Shown: piece by piece, positions 54,590 through 63,020 of the stretch
Layout of the letters: each line of letters starts with the position of its first letter
Position numbering within the stretch: the stretch's first letter is position 1
Assembly (NCBI RefSeq): GCF_009796845.1
Contig: NZ_CP047025.1
Location: 2,542,001-2,606,000 of the forward strand
Source of the DNA: Cobetia sp. L2A1
GTDB taxonomy: Bacteria > Pseudomonadota > Gammaproteobacteria > Pseudomonadales > Halomonadaceae
Length of the DNA: 64,000 bases
Direction of reading: 5' to 3'
Position numbers and translations under genes: made by a program
Notes under the pieces: generated by a model
Told to the model about the DNA's origin: nothing
Database searches by the model: none
What the model saw: only the letters and a program-made list of their open reading frames with translations

Positions 54590-56314
54590 TCAGCGCCCGG
54601 TGAAGTTGTTGCGCACCAGATCCACCACATCATCCATGCGCCCATTGAGAAGCGCCTTGGCGGAATACAGTGCAGTGGACGCGACCTGGCCAGCCTCGAT
54701 ATGCGGTGGCATCACCAGTTCCATGCGGTTGACCTTGACCTCGAGAATGCCGGGGCCGTCCTGCGCGAGCAGTGCCTGCACGGCTTCGTCCAGCTCGTGC
54801 TTGGCTTCGACGCGGCGCCCCCACAGGCCCAGTGACTGCGCCACGAGAGAGAAGTCGGGATTTTCCAGATCGGTGTAGCTGTCCAGCAGCCCATCGACCT
54901 TCTGCTCAAGCTCGACGAAGCCCAGCGTGCTGTTGTTGAAGATGACGATCTTGACCGGCACCTTTTCTTGCTTGAGGGTCAGCAGGTCTCCCATCAGCAT
55001 CGATAGGCCCCCATCACCGCACATGGCGATCACCTGGCGTTCGGGATACGCCTTGCTGATACCGATGGCCTGCGGATAGGCATTGGCCATCGTGCCATGC
55101 ATCAGACTCGGGAGTGTACGGCGCTTGCCGTTGGCACGAATGTGACGCAGACACCACACCATCGGGCTGCCGCAGTCGGCGGTGAATATCGCATCTTCGG
55201 TCGCGAAGCGATTCAGTGCCAGCGTGACTTCCTGCGGATGGATAAGATGCTCGTCATCCGAGGTGACAGCATCATCATCACGCGCTTCCAGATGCTTCTT
55301 GCGGCAGCTCTCCAACCAGTCCGCGTCATCACGCGGCTCGATACGCGTCAGCAGTGACTCACAGGTGTCCTTGACGCTGCCGACCACGCCGAGATCGACC
55401 GGATGCCGCAAGCCTATCTTGCCCGGATCGAGATCGACCTGGATCACGGTGGCCTTGTCAGGATAGAACTGCGACCAGGCAAAGCTGCAGCCGAGCAGCA
55501 ACAGCGTGTCGCACTCCGCGACCGCCTGATACCCTCCTTGCAGACCAAACACCCCGGTCATGCCCACTTCATGGTCGTTATCGGGCTCGATGAAATCCTT
55601 GGCACGTGACGTCCACGCCACTGGCGCCTTGAGTCTTTCGGCCAGTGCCATGACTTCTGCACGGGCATGCTGACAGCCCACCCCCGCGTAGATCGTCACC
55701 TTGCCGGACTTGTTGAGCGCCTCGGCGACAGCCTCCAGCTCTGGCTCACTCGGGCGAATCACCGGCGAGAAGCGGTGCGCACGCCACGGCAACGATTCCT
55801 TGGGCTTCTGCGGGAAGAGATCTCCCGGCACGATCAGCACCGCGACACCGCCTTCCGCCAGCGCCTTCTGAGCGGCGATCGAGATCATGCGGCGCGCATT
55901 CTCGGGGTTGGTCAGGTATTCGCAGAATACGCTGTATTGGGAGAACAGTGCTTTCTGGTCAACATCCTGCGGAAAGCCGACCCCCATCTGCGCCGTCTCG
56001 ATCTGAGAGGCGATGAAGACAACCGGCGCGCCATTGCGGTGGGATTCCATCAGGCCATTGACGAAGTGAGTGCTGCCAGGGCCGCAACTGCCGGCACAGC
56101 ATGCCAGCTCACCAGTCATGAAGGCCTCCCCGCCTGCCGCGAAGCCCCCCACCTCCTCATGGCGAACGTGCACCCAATCCATCTCCGAGCGCCGGATGGC
56201 ATCCGTGAAATGGTTGATGGTATCGCCGACGATGCCGTAGCAACGCTTGGCACCGGCCTCGCTCAGTGTCTCGACGATGATTTCCGCAACGTTCTGTCCA
56301 GAGGTATGTGACAT
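54590..56314 (-). CDS. poxB: Pyruvate dehydrogenase (quinone), PoxB
   Basis: Thiamine-diphosphate and FAD enzyme that oxidises pyruvate to acetate and CO2, passing electrons to ubiquinone at the membrane. The 574-residue length matches PoxB (572). Features: catalytic Glu in HVRHEEVGGFAAGGEAF (about 50-66), FAD-binding middle region with GVGCQHARAEVM and WTSRAKDFIEPDNDHEVGMTG, and the thiamine diphosphate site CGDGGLSMLMGDLLTLKQ...FNNSTLGFVELEQKV (about 428-468). It carries a C-terminal tail for lipid activation. It faces the yjb operon and looks unrelated to it. GGAAGG lies a few bases before the ATG. Confidence 0.94.
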   Translation of the reverse strand: MSHTSGQNVAEIIVETLSEAGAKRCYGIVGDTINHFTDAIRRSEMDWVHVRHEEVGGFAAGGEAFMTGELACCAGSCGPGSTHFVNGLMESHRNGAPVVFIASQIETAQMGVGFPQDVDQKALFSQYSVFCEYLTNPENARRMISIAAQKALAEGGVAVLIVPGDLFPQKPKESLPWRAHRFSPVIRPSEPELEAVAEALNKSGKVTIYAGVGCQHARAEVMALAERLKAPVAWTSRAKDFIEPDNDHEVGMTGVFGLQGGYQAVAECDTLLLLGCSFAWSQFYPDKATVIQVDLDPGKIGLRHPVDLGVVGSVKDTCESLLTRIEPRDDADWLESCRKKHLEARDDDAVTSDDEHLIHPQEVTLALNRFATEDAIFTADCGSPMVWCLRHIRANGKRRTLPSLMHGTMANAYPQAIGISKAYPERQVIAMCGDGGLSMLMGDLLTLKQEKVPVKIVIFNNSTLGFVELEQKVDGLLDSYTDLENPDFSLVAQSLGLWGRRVEAKHELDEAVQALLAQDGPGILEVKVNRMELVMPPHIEAGQVASTALYSAKALLNGRMDDVVDLVRNNFTGR

Positions 56315-56510
56315 AGGGCGCCTTCCTTTTCCATTGAGCTAGAACAGGATGAGCAATGCATTCACTCATTCAAATAAACAGTGAACTAAGACGTTGGGAT
56401 GATGCCGGGAAAAACAATGGAAGGATGCCACAAGGGAAATGACACACGGCGTTGCGTGAGGCGTAGCATGATCTTCAAGCTTGGGTACAAGACTCGTGAC
56501 AGAGGAGAGA

Positions 56511-57572
56511 ATGATGCTGGAGAAGATGGGATTACGGTGGCCGATCATTCAGGCTCCGATGGCAGGCGTCTCGACAGTGCAACTGGCAGCCGAGGTTTCG
56601 AATGCAGGCGGATTGGGCTCGATCGGTATAGGCGCGACGGACGCAGTCGGTGCGTTCAAGATGATCACTGAACTGCAAGCGCTTACCGACAAGCTCTTCA
56701 ACGTCAATCTGTTCGTGCACAAGGCACCCACGCATGACCCTGCTCGCGAGGCTGCGTGGTGCGAGTGGCTGACGCCACAATTCCAGGCCTTCGACGCAGA
56801 ACCACCTGCTACGCTTCACGCGCTCTATACCAGCTTTGCTGATGATCCTGACATGCTGGCGATGTTACTCGAGACCCGCCCGCCGATTATCAGCTTTCAC
56901 TTCGGCCTGCCCTCTCACGAGACCATCAATACCCTGAAAGGCGCAGGGATATTTTTACTGGCGACAGCGACCTGCCTGGAGGAAGCCAGGGAGATTGAGC
57001 GGGCCGGCCTTGATGCTATCGTGGCGCAAGGGTTCGAGGCAGGAGGCCATCGCGGCATGTTTGATCCGAAAGCCTCGGATACCCAACTGAGCACTGCCGC
57101 ACTGACAAGGCAGCTGGTACATGCCACGCACCTACCGATCATTGCCGCAGGCGGCATCATGGATGGTGCGGGCATTGCTGCCGCCCTAGCGGATGGAGCC
57201 ATGGCAGCCCAACTCGGGACCGCCTTCATCGCCTGCCCGGAATCCAGCGCCGATGACGCCTATCGAGACGCACTCGCAGGGCCAGCAGCGCATGACACCC
57301 GTATGACCTCGATCGTATCAGGCCGCCCCGCGCGCATTCTCGCCAACCGATTCGCCAACCTGATGGATGACCCTTCACGACCCTCAATGCCGGATTACCC
57401 TCTCACCTACGCTGCCGGCAAGGCGCTCAACGCCGCCGCCAAAACGCAGCAAGAGCATGGATTTGGCGCGCACTGGGCCGGTCAAGGCGCCCCGCTAGCA
57501 CGAATGATGCCAGCAGCTCAAATGGTGCGAGTATTGGGGGGAGAATTGGCTGCGATACTTGAAAAGACATGA
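56511..57572 (+). CDS. Nitronate monooxygenase-like FMN enzyme
   Basis: A 353-residue TIM-barrel flavoprotein of the 2-nitropropane dioxygenase family. The ATG pair at 56511/56514 follows AGAGGAGAG, with 56514 giving the better spacing. Motifs: WPIIQAPMAGVST at the start, AAEVSNAGGLGSIG, catalytic/FMN region AIVAQGFEAGGHRGMF (about 185-200), and PIIAAGGIMDGAGIAAALADGAMAAQLGTAF. It oxidises alkyl nitronates such as propionate-3-nitronate, a detoxification role; other NPD-fold enzymes are enoyl-ACP reductases. It stands alone. Confidence 0.85.
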   Translation: MMLEKMGLRWPIIQAPMAGVSTVQLAAEVSNAGGLGSIGIGATDAVGAFKMITELQALTDKLFNVNLFVHKAPTHDPAREAAWCEWLTPQFQAFDAEPPATLHALYTSFADDPDMLAMLLETRPPIISFHFGLPSHETINTLKGAGIFLLATATCLEEAREIERAGLDAIVAQGFEAGGHRGMFDPKASDTQLSTAALTRQLVHATHLPIIAAGGIMDGAGIAAALADGAMAAQLGTAFIACPESSADDAYRDALAGPAAHDTRMTSIVSGRPARILANRFANLMDDPSRPSMPDYPLTYAAGKALNAAAKTQQEHGFGAHWAGQGAPLARMMPAAQMVRVLGGELAAILEKT

Positions 57573-57754
57573 CGCGAGCGCATGACAGCTGGAGGGGGCA
57601 AGCGTCACGCGCGTGAGGCTAGCGCGCGAGATAGACGCAAGAGGCTGTCATGAATGTGGGATGCAAAGTAAAGGATCTGTGAGGACCAGCACACCTGTTG
57701 GCATGCTGGTCTGGCCGACCCAACCAGCTTGTTCGGCGAGCGGATTTTGTTCGC

Positions 57755-58414
57755 TCATTCCACCAGTTCAAGCACCTTGTTCATGCCTTGATGCATATGC
57801 TCATCAATGTGGGCGAGCATATCCTGCAGCGATGAACCTGTCGCCAGCGCGAGATAGCGATCATGGGCCTCACGTGAGGGGCCTGGGCGCTGGTGCGCCC
57901 GCTGATGCAGCACGAAGTAGCATTGAAGATGCGGCAGTATCCGCTCCCAGTCCGCCAGCAGAAACTCATTGCCGGACGCTTCATGGCACCAGCCATGCAG
58001 ATGGAGCTCTGCAATGATCGCGCCTTCACTGTCTCGACGCGCAATCGCATCACTGAGCACTTGATGACGCCTGGCCAACTCATCCGTCAGCGTTGAAGTC
58101 CTGAGTGGCCAGAGAATAGTGAAGGCCATTCTCTCAAGCCCCGCACGATAGGCATATAGCTGTGCGAGATGTGCATGATCGAAGTGGCGTACACGCACGC
58201 CCTTATAGGGTTCACTGACCAGAAGCCCAGTGCTGAGAAGGTGGCGTAACGCCTCACGCACTGGCACTCGACTGACGCCGAGTGCCTTGGAGAGATAGGC
58301 CTCAGTGAGCTTCATGCCCGGCGTGAGCGTCCCCGAGGCGATGAGACCCTGGATCTGCTCGGCCACGCCGGACCAGAGAGTGTCCGGTCGATTCAGCTTG
58401 CTGAAGTCATTCAT
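57755..58414 (-). CDS. GntR family regulator with FCD effector domain
   Basis: A 219-residue repressor-type regulator. The winged HTH (about 15-80) reads QIQGLIASGTLTPGMKLTEAYLSKALGVSRVPVREALRHL, and the FCD domain (about 90-215) carries metal-binding histidines in AELHLHGWCHEASGN and HIDEHMHQ. It lies 19 bases after the aminotransferase gene on the same strand, so it ends the nhaC-aminotransferase-gntR operon and probably controls it. A candidate operator precedes nhaC at 60803-60819. Confidence 0.88.
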   Translation of the reverse strand: MNDFSKLNRPDTLWSGVAEQIQGLIASGTLTPGMKLTEAYLSKALGVSRVPVREALRHLLSTGLLVSEPYKGVRVRHFDHAHLAQLYAYRAGLERMAFTILWPLRTSTLTDELARRHQVLSDAIARRDSEGAIIAELHLHGWCHEASGNEFLLADWERILPHLQCYFVLHQRAHQRPGPSREAHDRYLALATGSSLQDMLAHIDEHMHQGMNKVLELVE

Positions 58415-58433
58415 TCCTTGCCCGAACCTTCTG

Positions 58434-59357
58434 TCACTTCGCCTCCTCGAGATAGCCTTGATAGAACGCGTTCAGCTGTTGATAGACAGGCCCTACCTCA
58501 CCCGTTCCAATCGTGCGGCCATCAATGGCAAAAACGGGGGTCAGACCACCCAGCGTACCTGTCACGAAAGCTTCATCGGCATTGTACACTTCAGCCAAAG
58601 TGAAGTCCTTTTCGCGCACGGCCAGTCCATTGCTAGCGGCCAGATCGATCACTGCCTTGCGGGTCAGGCCATTGAAGTTGCATAGCCCCGTCGAGGTCCA
58701 GACTTCCCCCTTGCGCACAATGAAGAAATTGGTGGAGTTGCAGCTGGCCACGAAGCCTCGGGTATCCAGCATCAGCGCCTCATCGGCCCCTGCATGCAAT
58801 GCCTGAATCAGCGCCTGAATGAAGTTGAGACGACTGTGGGAATTCAAGCGCAGATCAAAGACGTCCGGGGTGCTGCAACGGAAGGTCGAGGTAAACAGCT
58901 TGATGCCCTTCTGCTTGCGGGCCTCGTCGATCTTCTTGTATTCCGCCACGACCACGACCGTCGGCCCTTCCAGCACGAAGCGCGGGTCTTGATTTGGCGT
59001 GCTCTTGAGCCCACGCGTCACCATCAAACGAATGTGCACACCATCGTGCATGTCGTTGACGCGCAGCGTCTCGCGGATGATGCCGATCATGTCATCACGG
59101 CTCATGCCAAGATCCATATCAATGGAATTGGCGCCCTCGAACAGCCGCTCGATATGCGCATCAAGGGCCAACAACTTGCCATTGATCAGGCGCATGCCCT
59201 CCCAGATTCCATCCCCCAGCACGAAGCCACTGTCGAAAATGGACACCGTCGCCTCATTACGTTTCTTGTACTCGCCATTGACGTAGATGAGGACGTTGTC
59301 GTTGCGCGGATCAGTGACATACGCCTGTGAACTGATAGTGGACATGGCCATGATCAA
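58434..59357 (-). CDS. Class IV PLP aminotransferase (branched-chain/D-amino-acid type)
   Basis: A 307-residue fold-type IV aminotransferase. Features: VYVNGEYKKRNEATVSIFDSGFVLGDGIWEG-like N-terminus, the HIRLMVTRG stretch, and the PLP lysine within LNSHSRLNFIQALIQALHAGADEALMLDTRGFVASCNSTNFFIV. The first ATG overlaps the nhaC stop (ATGA); a later ATG (MSTISSQ) may also be used. Specificity between branched-chain, D-amino acid and 4-amino-4-deoxychorismate types cannot be set by eye. Co-transcription with an NhaC-family transporter suggests that the transporter brings in its substrate. Confidence 0.85.
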   Translation of the reverse strand: MIMAMSTISSQAYVTDPRNDNVLIYVNGEYKKRNEATVSIFDSGFVLGDGIWEGMRLINGKLLALDAHIERLFEGANSIDMDLGMSRDDMIGIIRETLRVNDMHDGVHIRLMVTRGLKSTPNQDPRFVLEGPTVVVVAEYKKIDEARKQKGIKLFTSTFRCSTPDVFDLRLNSHSRLNFIQALIQALHAGADEALMLDTRGFVASCNSTNFFIVRKGEVWTSTGLCNFNGLTRKAVIDLAASNGLAVREKDFTLAEVYNADEAFVTGTLGGLTPVFAIDGRTIGTGEVGPVYQQLNAFYQGYLEEAK

Positions 59358-60784
59358 GCTTCCTGAGAAAGAGGGGTGGAATGGGCGGAATGGAGAGTGC
59401 GGCGACCCTTCCAGAACGCAAGCCCAGTCATGGCGCTGATGAGACAGCCGGCCATGAAGGCGAAGTGATAAAACATGTAAGGGAGGTAATCGAGGGTCGC
59501 TACGCCAGTAGTGGCAGCCATGAACACAGCGCCGCTGGTCCAGGGAATCATCGGGCAGGACAGCGTGCCGCCGGCCTCACAATTGCGGGAAAGCACCCGG
59601 CGCTCGATATCCTGCTTCTCATAGAGATCGCGTGTCATCGCAGAGGCCGTGAACAACGAGACATAGGCGGCCCCACCGAAGACGGACCCGAAGAATCCGC
59701 AAGTGATGGTGATGACGGTAAGGCTCACATCCCCCTTGACCATTTTTGACAGCCGATTGCCCACCGAGCGAATGACGCCGAGGCTCTCCATCAAGCCACC
59801 CAGCCCGAGAGCAAAGATGACGATGACTACCACCGGCAACATGGACTGGATACCCCCACGGCTGAGAATGCCACCAATCGTGGAACCTTCCAGTGTCTGG
59901 GTGTAGCCCTGATACAGCGACATGGCAGCCTCGAGTGGCGTTGCGCCCTGCACCCACCAGGAACACAGCACACCGAGAAAGGCCCCTATTGCGATCACCG
60001 GAATGGCAGGCTTGCGCGCCATCAACAGACCAAGGGTGATCAGTAGCGGCAACAGCAGCATCGGGCTGATCACGAACAAGGTGTCCAGATCGCTCAGCAT
60101 CACCTGCGCAGACTGCATGGCCTGGCTTGAAACCGCGGAATCCATGCCCAGCAGGTAGAAGCCGCCCAGCACGATCACACCGGCCGGCAGACCCACCCAA
60201 GCCATGGAACGAACATGATCGATCAGCGGCACATCGCAGAGAGAGGACGACAGTATGGTGGTATCCGACAGCGGAGAGATGGCATCACCGACATAGGCGC
60301 CGGAAATCACGGCCCCAGCCACATAGGGCAGCGGAATCTCGAAACCTGCACCGACACCCATCATCGCGACCCCTACCGTCCCCACCGAGGCAAACGAGGT
60401 GCCTGTCACCAGGCTGGTCAGTGCACAGGCGAGAAAGGCGATGGGCAGGAAGGTGCCGGGGTGGACAAGACTCAAGCCGTAATAGATGACCGTCGGCACG
60501 ATGCCACCAGCGATCCAGGAACCCACCACCGCCCCGACACAGGTGATGATCAGCACGCCTTCCATGCCGCGCATGATGCCGTTCATCAAGCCGGCCTGCA
60601 GGCTCGGATACGGTACCTTCAAGATCCAGCCACACAGCATCAGCAGGAACCAGGCAGCGAACAACGCCAACGCCACCGGCACCTTGAGTAGCAGTACGCT
60701 AGACATCAACAAGCAAAACGCCAGAAAAATTCCGGATAGCGCTACACCTTTCAACTCCGGTGTGGAGTGGTTTTCAGTGGTCAT
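59354..60784 (-). CDS. NhaC family Na+/H+ antiporter-like transporter
   Basis: A 476-residue inner-membrane protein with 11-12 hydrophobic segments. Family motifs: GTSFASVGTVGVAMMGVG (about 127-144), GAYVGDAISPLSDTTILSSSLCDV (about 161-184), and FFGSVFGGAAYVSLFTASAM. NhaC proteins exchange sodium for protons or, in some cases, carry dicarboxylates or amino acids such as malate/lactate. Coupling to an aminotransferase and a GntR regulator argues for an organic substrate, but that is inference. It is first in a three-gene operon read leftwards. Confidence 0.85.
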   Translation of the reverse strand: MTTENHSTPELKGVALSGIFLAFCLLMSSVLLLKVPVALALFAAWFLLMLCGWILKVPYPSLQAGLMNGIMRGMEGVLIITCVGAVVGSWIAGGIVPTVIYYGLSLVHPGTFLPIAFLACALTSLVTGTSFASVGTVGVAMMGVGAGFEIPLPYVAGAVISGAYVGDAISPLSDTTILSSSLCDVPLIDHVRSMAWVGLPAGVIVLGGFYLLGMDSAVSSQAMQSAQVMLSDLDTLFVISPMLLLPLLITLGLLMARKPAIPVIAIGAFLGVLCSWWVQGATPLEAAMSLYQGYTQTLEGSTIGGILSRGGIQSMLPVVVIVIFALGLGGLMESLGVIRSVGNRLSKMVKGDVSLTVITITCGFFGSVFGGAAYVSLFTASAMTRDLYEKQDIERRVLSRNCEAGGTLSCPMIPWTSGAVFMAATTGVATLDYLPYMFYHFAFMAGCLISAMTGLAFWKGRRTLHSAHSTPLSQEA

Positions 60785-60802
60785 GACTGCACCTTTTTAG
60801 AA

Positions 60803-60819
60803 TTGTATACAGTACACAT
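60803..60819. promoter_or_regulatory. Candidate GntR/FCD operator upstream of nhaC
   Basis: TTGTATACAGTACACAT contains TGTA...TACA inverted halves and a GTATAC core, the style of sites bound by FCD-type GntR regulators. It lies about 20 bases before the nhaC start. Confidence 0.5.
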
Positions 60820-60849
60820 TCACTCTATACCGGTCTTTACAAGAGGTGC

Positions 60850-60881
60850 AAGAGGCTTGTGAAGAGGCTTGTGAAGAGGCT
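60850..60881. repeat. 12-bp tandem repeat
   Basis: aagaggcttgtg occurs twice in perfect tandem, followed by a third partial copy, between nhaC and the terminator of the FadR-type gene. Confidence 0.8.
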
Positions 60882-60886
60882 GAAAC

Positions 60887-60923
60887 GAAAAAGCCCCCAT
60901 CACGGTGGGTGATGAGGGCTTTT
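60887..60923 (-). terminator. Terminator of the FadR-type regulator gene
   Basis: AAAAGCCCTCATCA pairs with TGATGGGGGCTTTT on the minus strand with one G-U pair, followed by T. It lies about 50 bases beyond the stop at 60975. Confidence 0.82.
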
Positions 60924-60974
60924 GGGTGTCGCAAGAGGTTTCACACGTCTGGGTTCAGGGGCTTGAAGCCTACT

Positions 60975-61703
60975 TCAGCGCTTCATCTTGTCACGAGTGG
61001 TGTAATACACGCTGTCGATGTGCGAGAGCATCGCACGCTCGGCAGCATCAGGATCACCGGCACGCAATGCCTCGACGATCCGCACATGTTCCTCGTAACT
61101 GCGCTTGATTGAACCGCTTTCCGTCATGACCTGGCGGCGGATGTTCAAGGCGTAGGTATAAAGCTCATCGGCATAACGGATCAGGATTTCATTACGTGAA
61201 TATTCCGCGATGACATGATGGAAGTTCTGATCCGATAGCTGAAAATTGACTGGTGAGTCGAAGTGCTGCGACTGAGCCTCAAGCAAGGCGTCCAGCTTCT
61301 TCAATCCGGCTTCATCAATATGGCGCGCGGCGCGGCGCGCGATGGCCGACTCCACCACGATGCGACTCTCAAACACGCTTTCAATATCCAGATTGTTGAG
61401 CTGATCCCCTTGTTGGCGAGCCGGATGGTTGCGGAAATTGTCGATCACCGTCTCACTGGCGCACACGCGAGACTTGCTGCCATGCGAGACATTGATCAAC
61501 CCATAGCCGATCAGTAAGGACAACCCTCCCCTGACCGTTTCACGGCTGACTTCAAACAGCTGCGCCAGCTCTCGTTCACTGGGCAACTCATCACCATCGC
61601 GCAATAGCCCGGAAAGGATCATCTCGATCAGCTTGTCGGCCAGGACTTCTTTCTTGGTCTGATTCTTGAGCGCTTTCTCAAAGGCGAAAGGCGTCTGGTT
61701 CAT
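60975..61703 (-). CDS. GntR/FadR-type regulator with FCD domain
   Basis: A 242-residue regulator. The ATG at 61703 (MNQTPFAFEK) has GGAGG 5 bases upstream and is preferred to 61784. The winged HTH (about 15-85) contains LIEMILSGLLRDGDELPSERELAQLFEVSRETVRGGL. The FCD domain (about 105-235) has VFESRIVVESAIARRAARH and FHHVIAEYSRNEILIRYADELY. It diverges from the PdxA2-like gene, and a 21-bp palindrome lies just before its start. It probably represses itself and the sugar-acid genes to its right until an acid inducer binds. Confidence 0.87.
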   Translation of the reverse strand: MNQTPFAFEKALKNQTKKEVLADKLIEMILSGLLRDGDELPSERELAQLFEVSRETVRGGLSLLIGYGLINVSHGSKSRVCASETVIDNFRNHPARQQGDQLNNLDIESVFESRIVVESAIARRAARHIDEAGLKKLDALLEAQSQHFDSPVNFQLSDQNFHHVIAEYSRNEILIRYADELYTYALNIRRQVMTESGSIKRSYEEHVRIVEALRAGDPDAAERAMLSHIDSVYYTTRDKMKR

Positions 61704-61713
61704 GCGGCCTCCA

Positions 61714-61734
61714 CTGGTATATATTTCATACCAG
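61714..61734. promoter_or_regulatory. Palindromic operator upstream of the FadR-type gene
   Basis: Perfect 7-bp arms CTGGTAT (61714-61720) and ATACCAG (61728-61734) around a 7-base AT spacer. It lies 11 bases before the regulator start. A second inverted repeat, GACCAGTT (61806-61813) and AACTGGTC (61836-61843), sits nearer the divergent gene and shares the TGGT half-site. Confidence 0.7.
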
Positions 61735-61927
61735 CATAACTGAAACGCTCGTATGCCGCACCAGAAATCCGACCATGGTCGCAATTCTCTCTAAAACCTT
61801 GACCAGACCAGTTCGGTTCAGCTAGCTTTTACCCCAACTGGTCCGGTAAACCAACCAGCAGACCATAAGATGCGAATTGACTGAAAATACCAACAACAAC
61901 GCCAACTCCTACAAGGCTGGAATCCAC

Positions 61928-62956
61928 ATGTCCGCAACACATCCCGTCATTGCCCTGACCCTTGGTGACCCTGCCGGTATCGGCCCTGAATTGATCGCTC
62001 GCCTGATTGCCGAACGCGAGCAGTTCACCGGAACCCATAGCGTCCTGGTCGGAGATTCATGGCTATGGGAGCAGGGGCAACGCCACGCGGGGCTTTTTGC
62101 CGATCTGCCGCAAGTGGCGAGCTTCACGGAAGCCCGCGCACATGAAGGCCTGAGCATGATGGCCGTGGACAGCGTGGAAAAGGGCGACGTGACCCTCGCC
62201 CAGGAAAGCGCCGCCTGCGGGGCTTCTACTCTGGCGGTGCTGACACGCTGCATCGAGGCCGCTCAGTCGGGTCAGGTCGATGCCATCTGCTTTGCCCCGC
62301 TCAACAAGCTGTCCATGAAGAAAGGCGGTCTGGCTTACGAAGATGAGTTGCACTTCTTCGCGGAAAAACTCGGCGTCAGCGGCTATTTCTGCGAATTCAA
62401 CACCCTGGGCACACTATGGACGTCACGCATCTCATCGCACATTCCGCTGAAGGATGCCGCAAGCTACGTCACACAGGAGCGAGTCATTGCTGCCAGCCAA
62501 CTAATCCATGACACGCTCAAGTTGGCAGGTTTCAACACTCCCCGTATCGCGGTAGCCGCCTTCAACCCCCACGGCGGTGAAGGAGGGACCTGTGGTCGTG
62601 AGGAGATTGAGGTCATCGCTCCCGCCATTGCCAAGTGTCGCGCTCAAGGCTATCCCATCGAAGGCCCCTTCCCGGCTGACACCATTTTCATCAAGGCCCG
62701 CGACGGTGAGTACGACGCCATCGTGACCATGTATCACGATCAGGGCCAGATCGCGATCAAGCTGCTGGGCTTCAAGTCAGGCGTCACCGTTCAAGGGGGT
62801 TTGCCTATCCCTATCACCACCCCCGCCCACGGCACAGCCTTCGATATTGCCGGCCAAGGCAAGGCGGATGTAGGGCCCACACGCAATGCTTTCGCGATTG
62901 CCAAACGCATGGGCACCAACCTGCGTGCACTGCGTCTCGAGACTGCCGCTGTCTGA
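61928..62956 (+). CDS. pdxA2: PdxA2-like 4-phospho-D-threonate/erythronate (or 4-hydroxythreonine-4-phosphate) dehydrogenase
   Basis: A 342-residue metal-dependent NAD dehydrogenase-decarboxylase of the PdxA family. The start is the ATG at 61928, though the ribosome site is weak and a TTG at 61877 is open. Motifs: TLGDPAGIGPELIARL (about 10-25), FAPLNKLSMKKGG, SRISSHIPL with a metal-binding His, AAFNPHGGEGGTCG, and VTMYHDQGQIAIKLLGF with the catalytic His/Asp. PdxA acts in vitamin B6 synthesis; the PdxA2 branch works on 4-phosphorylated C4 sugar acids. The neighbouring FadR-type regulator and the sugar-acid dehydratase favour the catabolic PdxA2 role. Confidence 0.85.
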   Translation: MSATHPVIALTLGDPAGIGPELIARLIAEREQFTGTHSVLVGDSWLWEQGQRHAGLFADLPQVASFTEARAHEGLSMMAVDSVEKGDVTLAQESAACGASTLAVLTRCIEAAQSGQVDAICFAPLNKLSMKKGGLAYEDELHFFAEKLGVSGYFCEFNTLGTLWTSRISSHIPLKDAASYVTQERVIAASQLIHDTLKLAGFNTPRIAVAAFNPHGGEGGTCGREEIEVIAPAIAKCRAQGYPIEGPFPADTIFIKARDGEYDAIVTMYHDQGQIAIKLLGFKSGVTVQGGLPIPITTPAHGTAFDIAGQGKADVGPTRNAFAIAKRMGTNLRALRLETAAV

Positions 62957-63020
62957 CGACTGTCACACTCACCTTATTCACTGACTTTCATGCATCGCCA
63001 TCAACAACAAGGATAATCCG

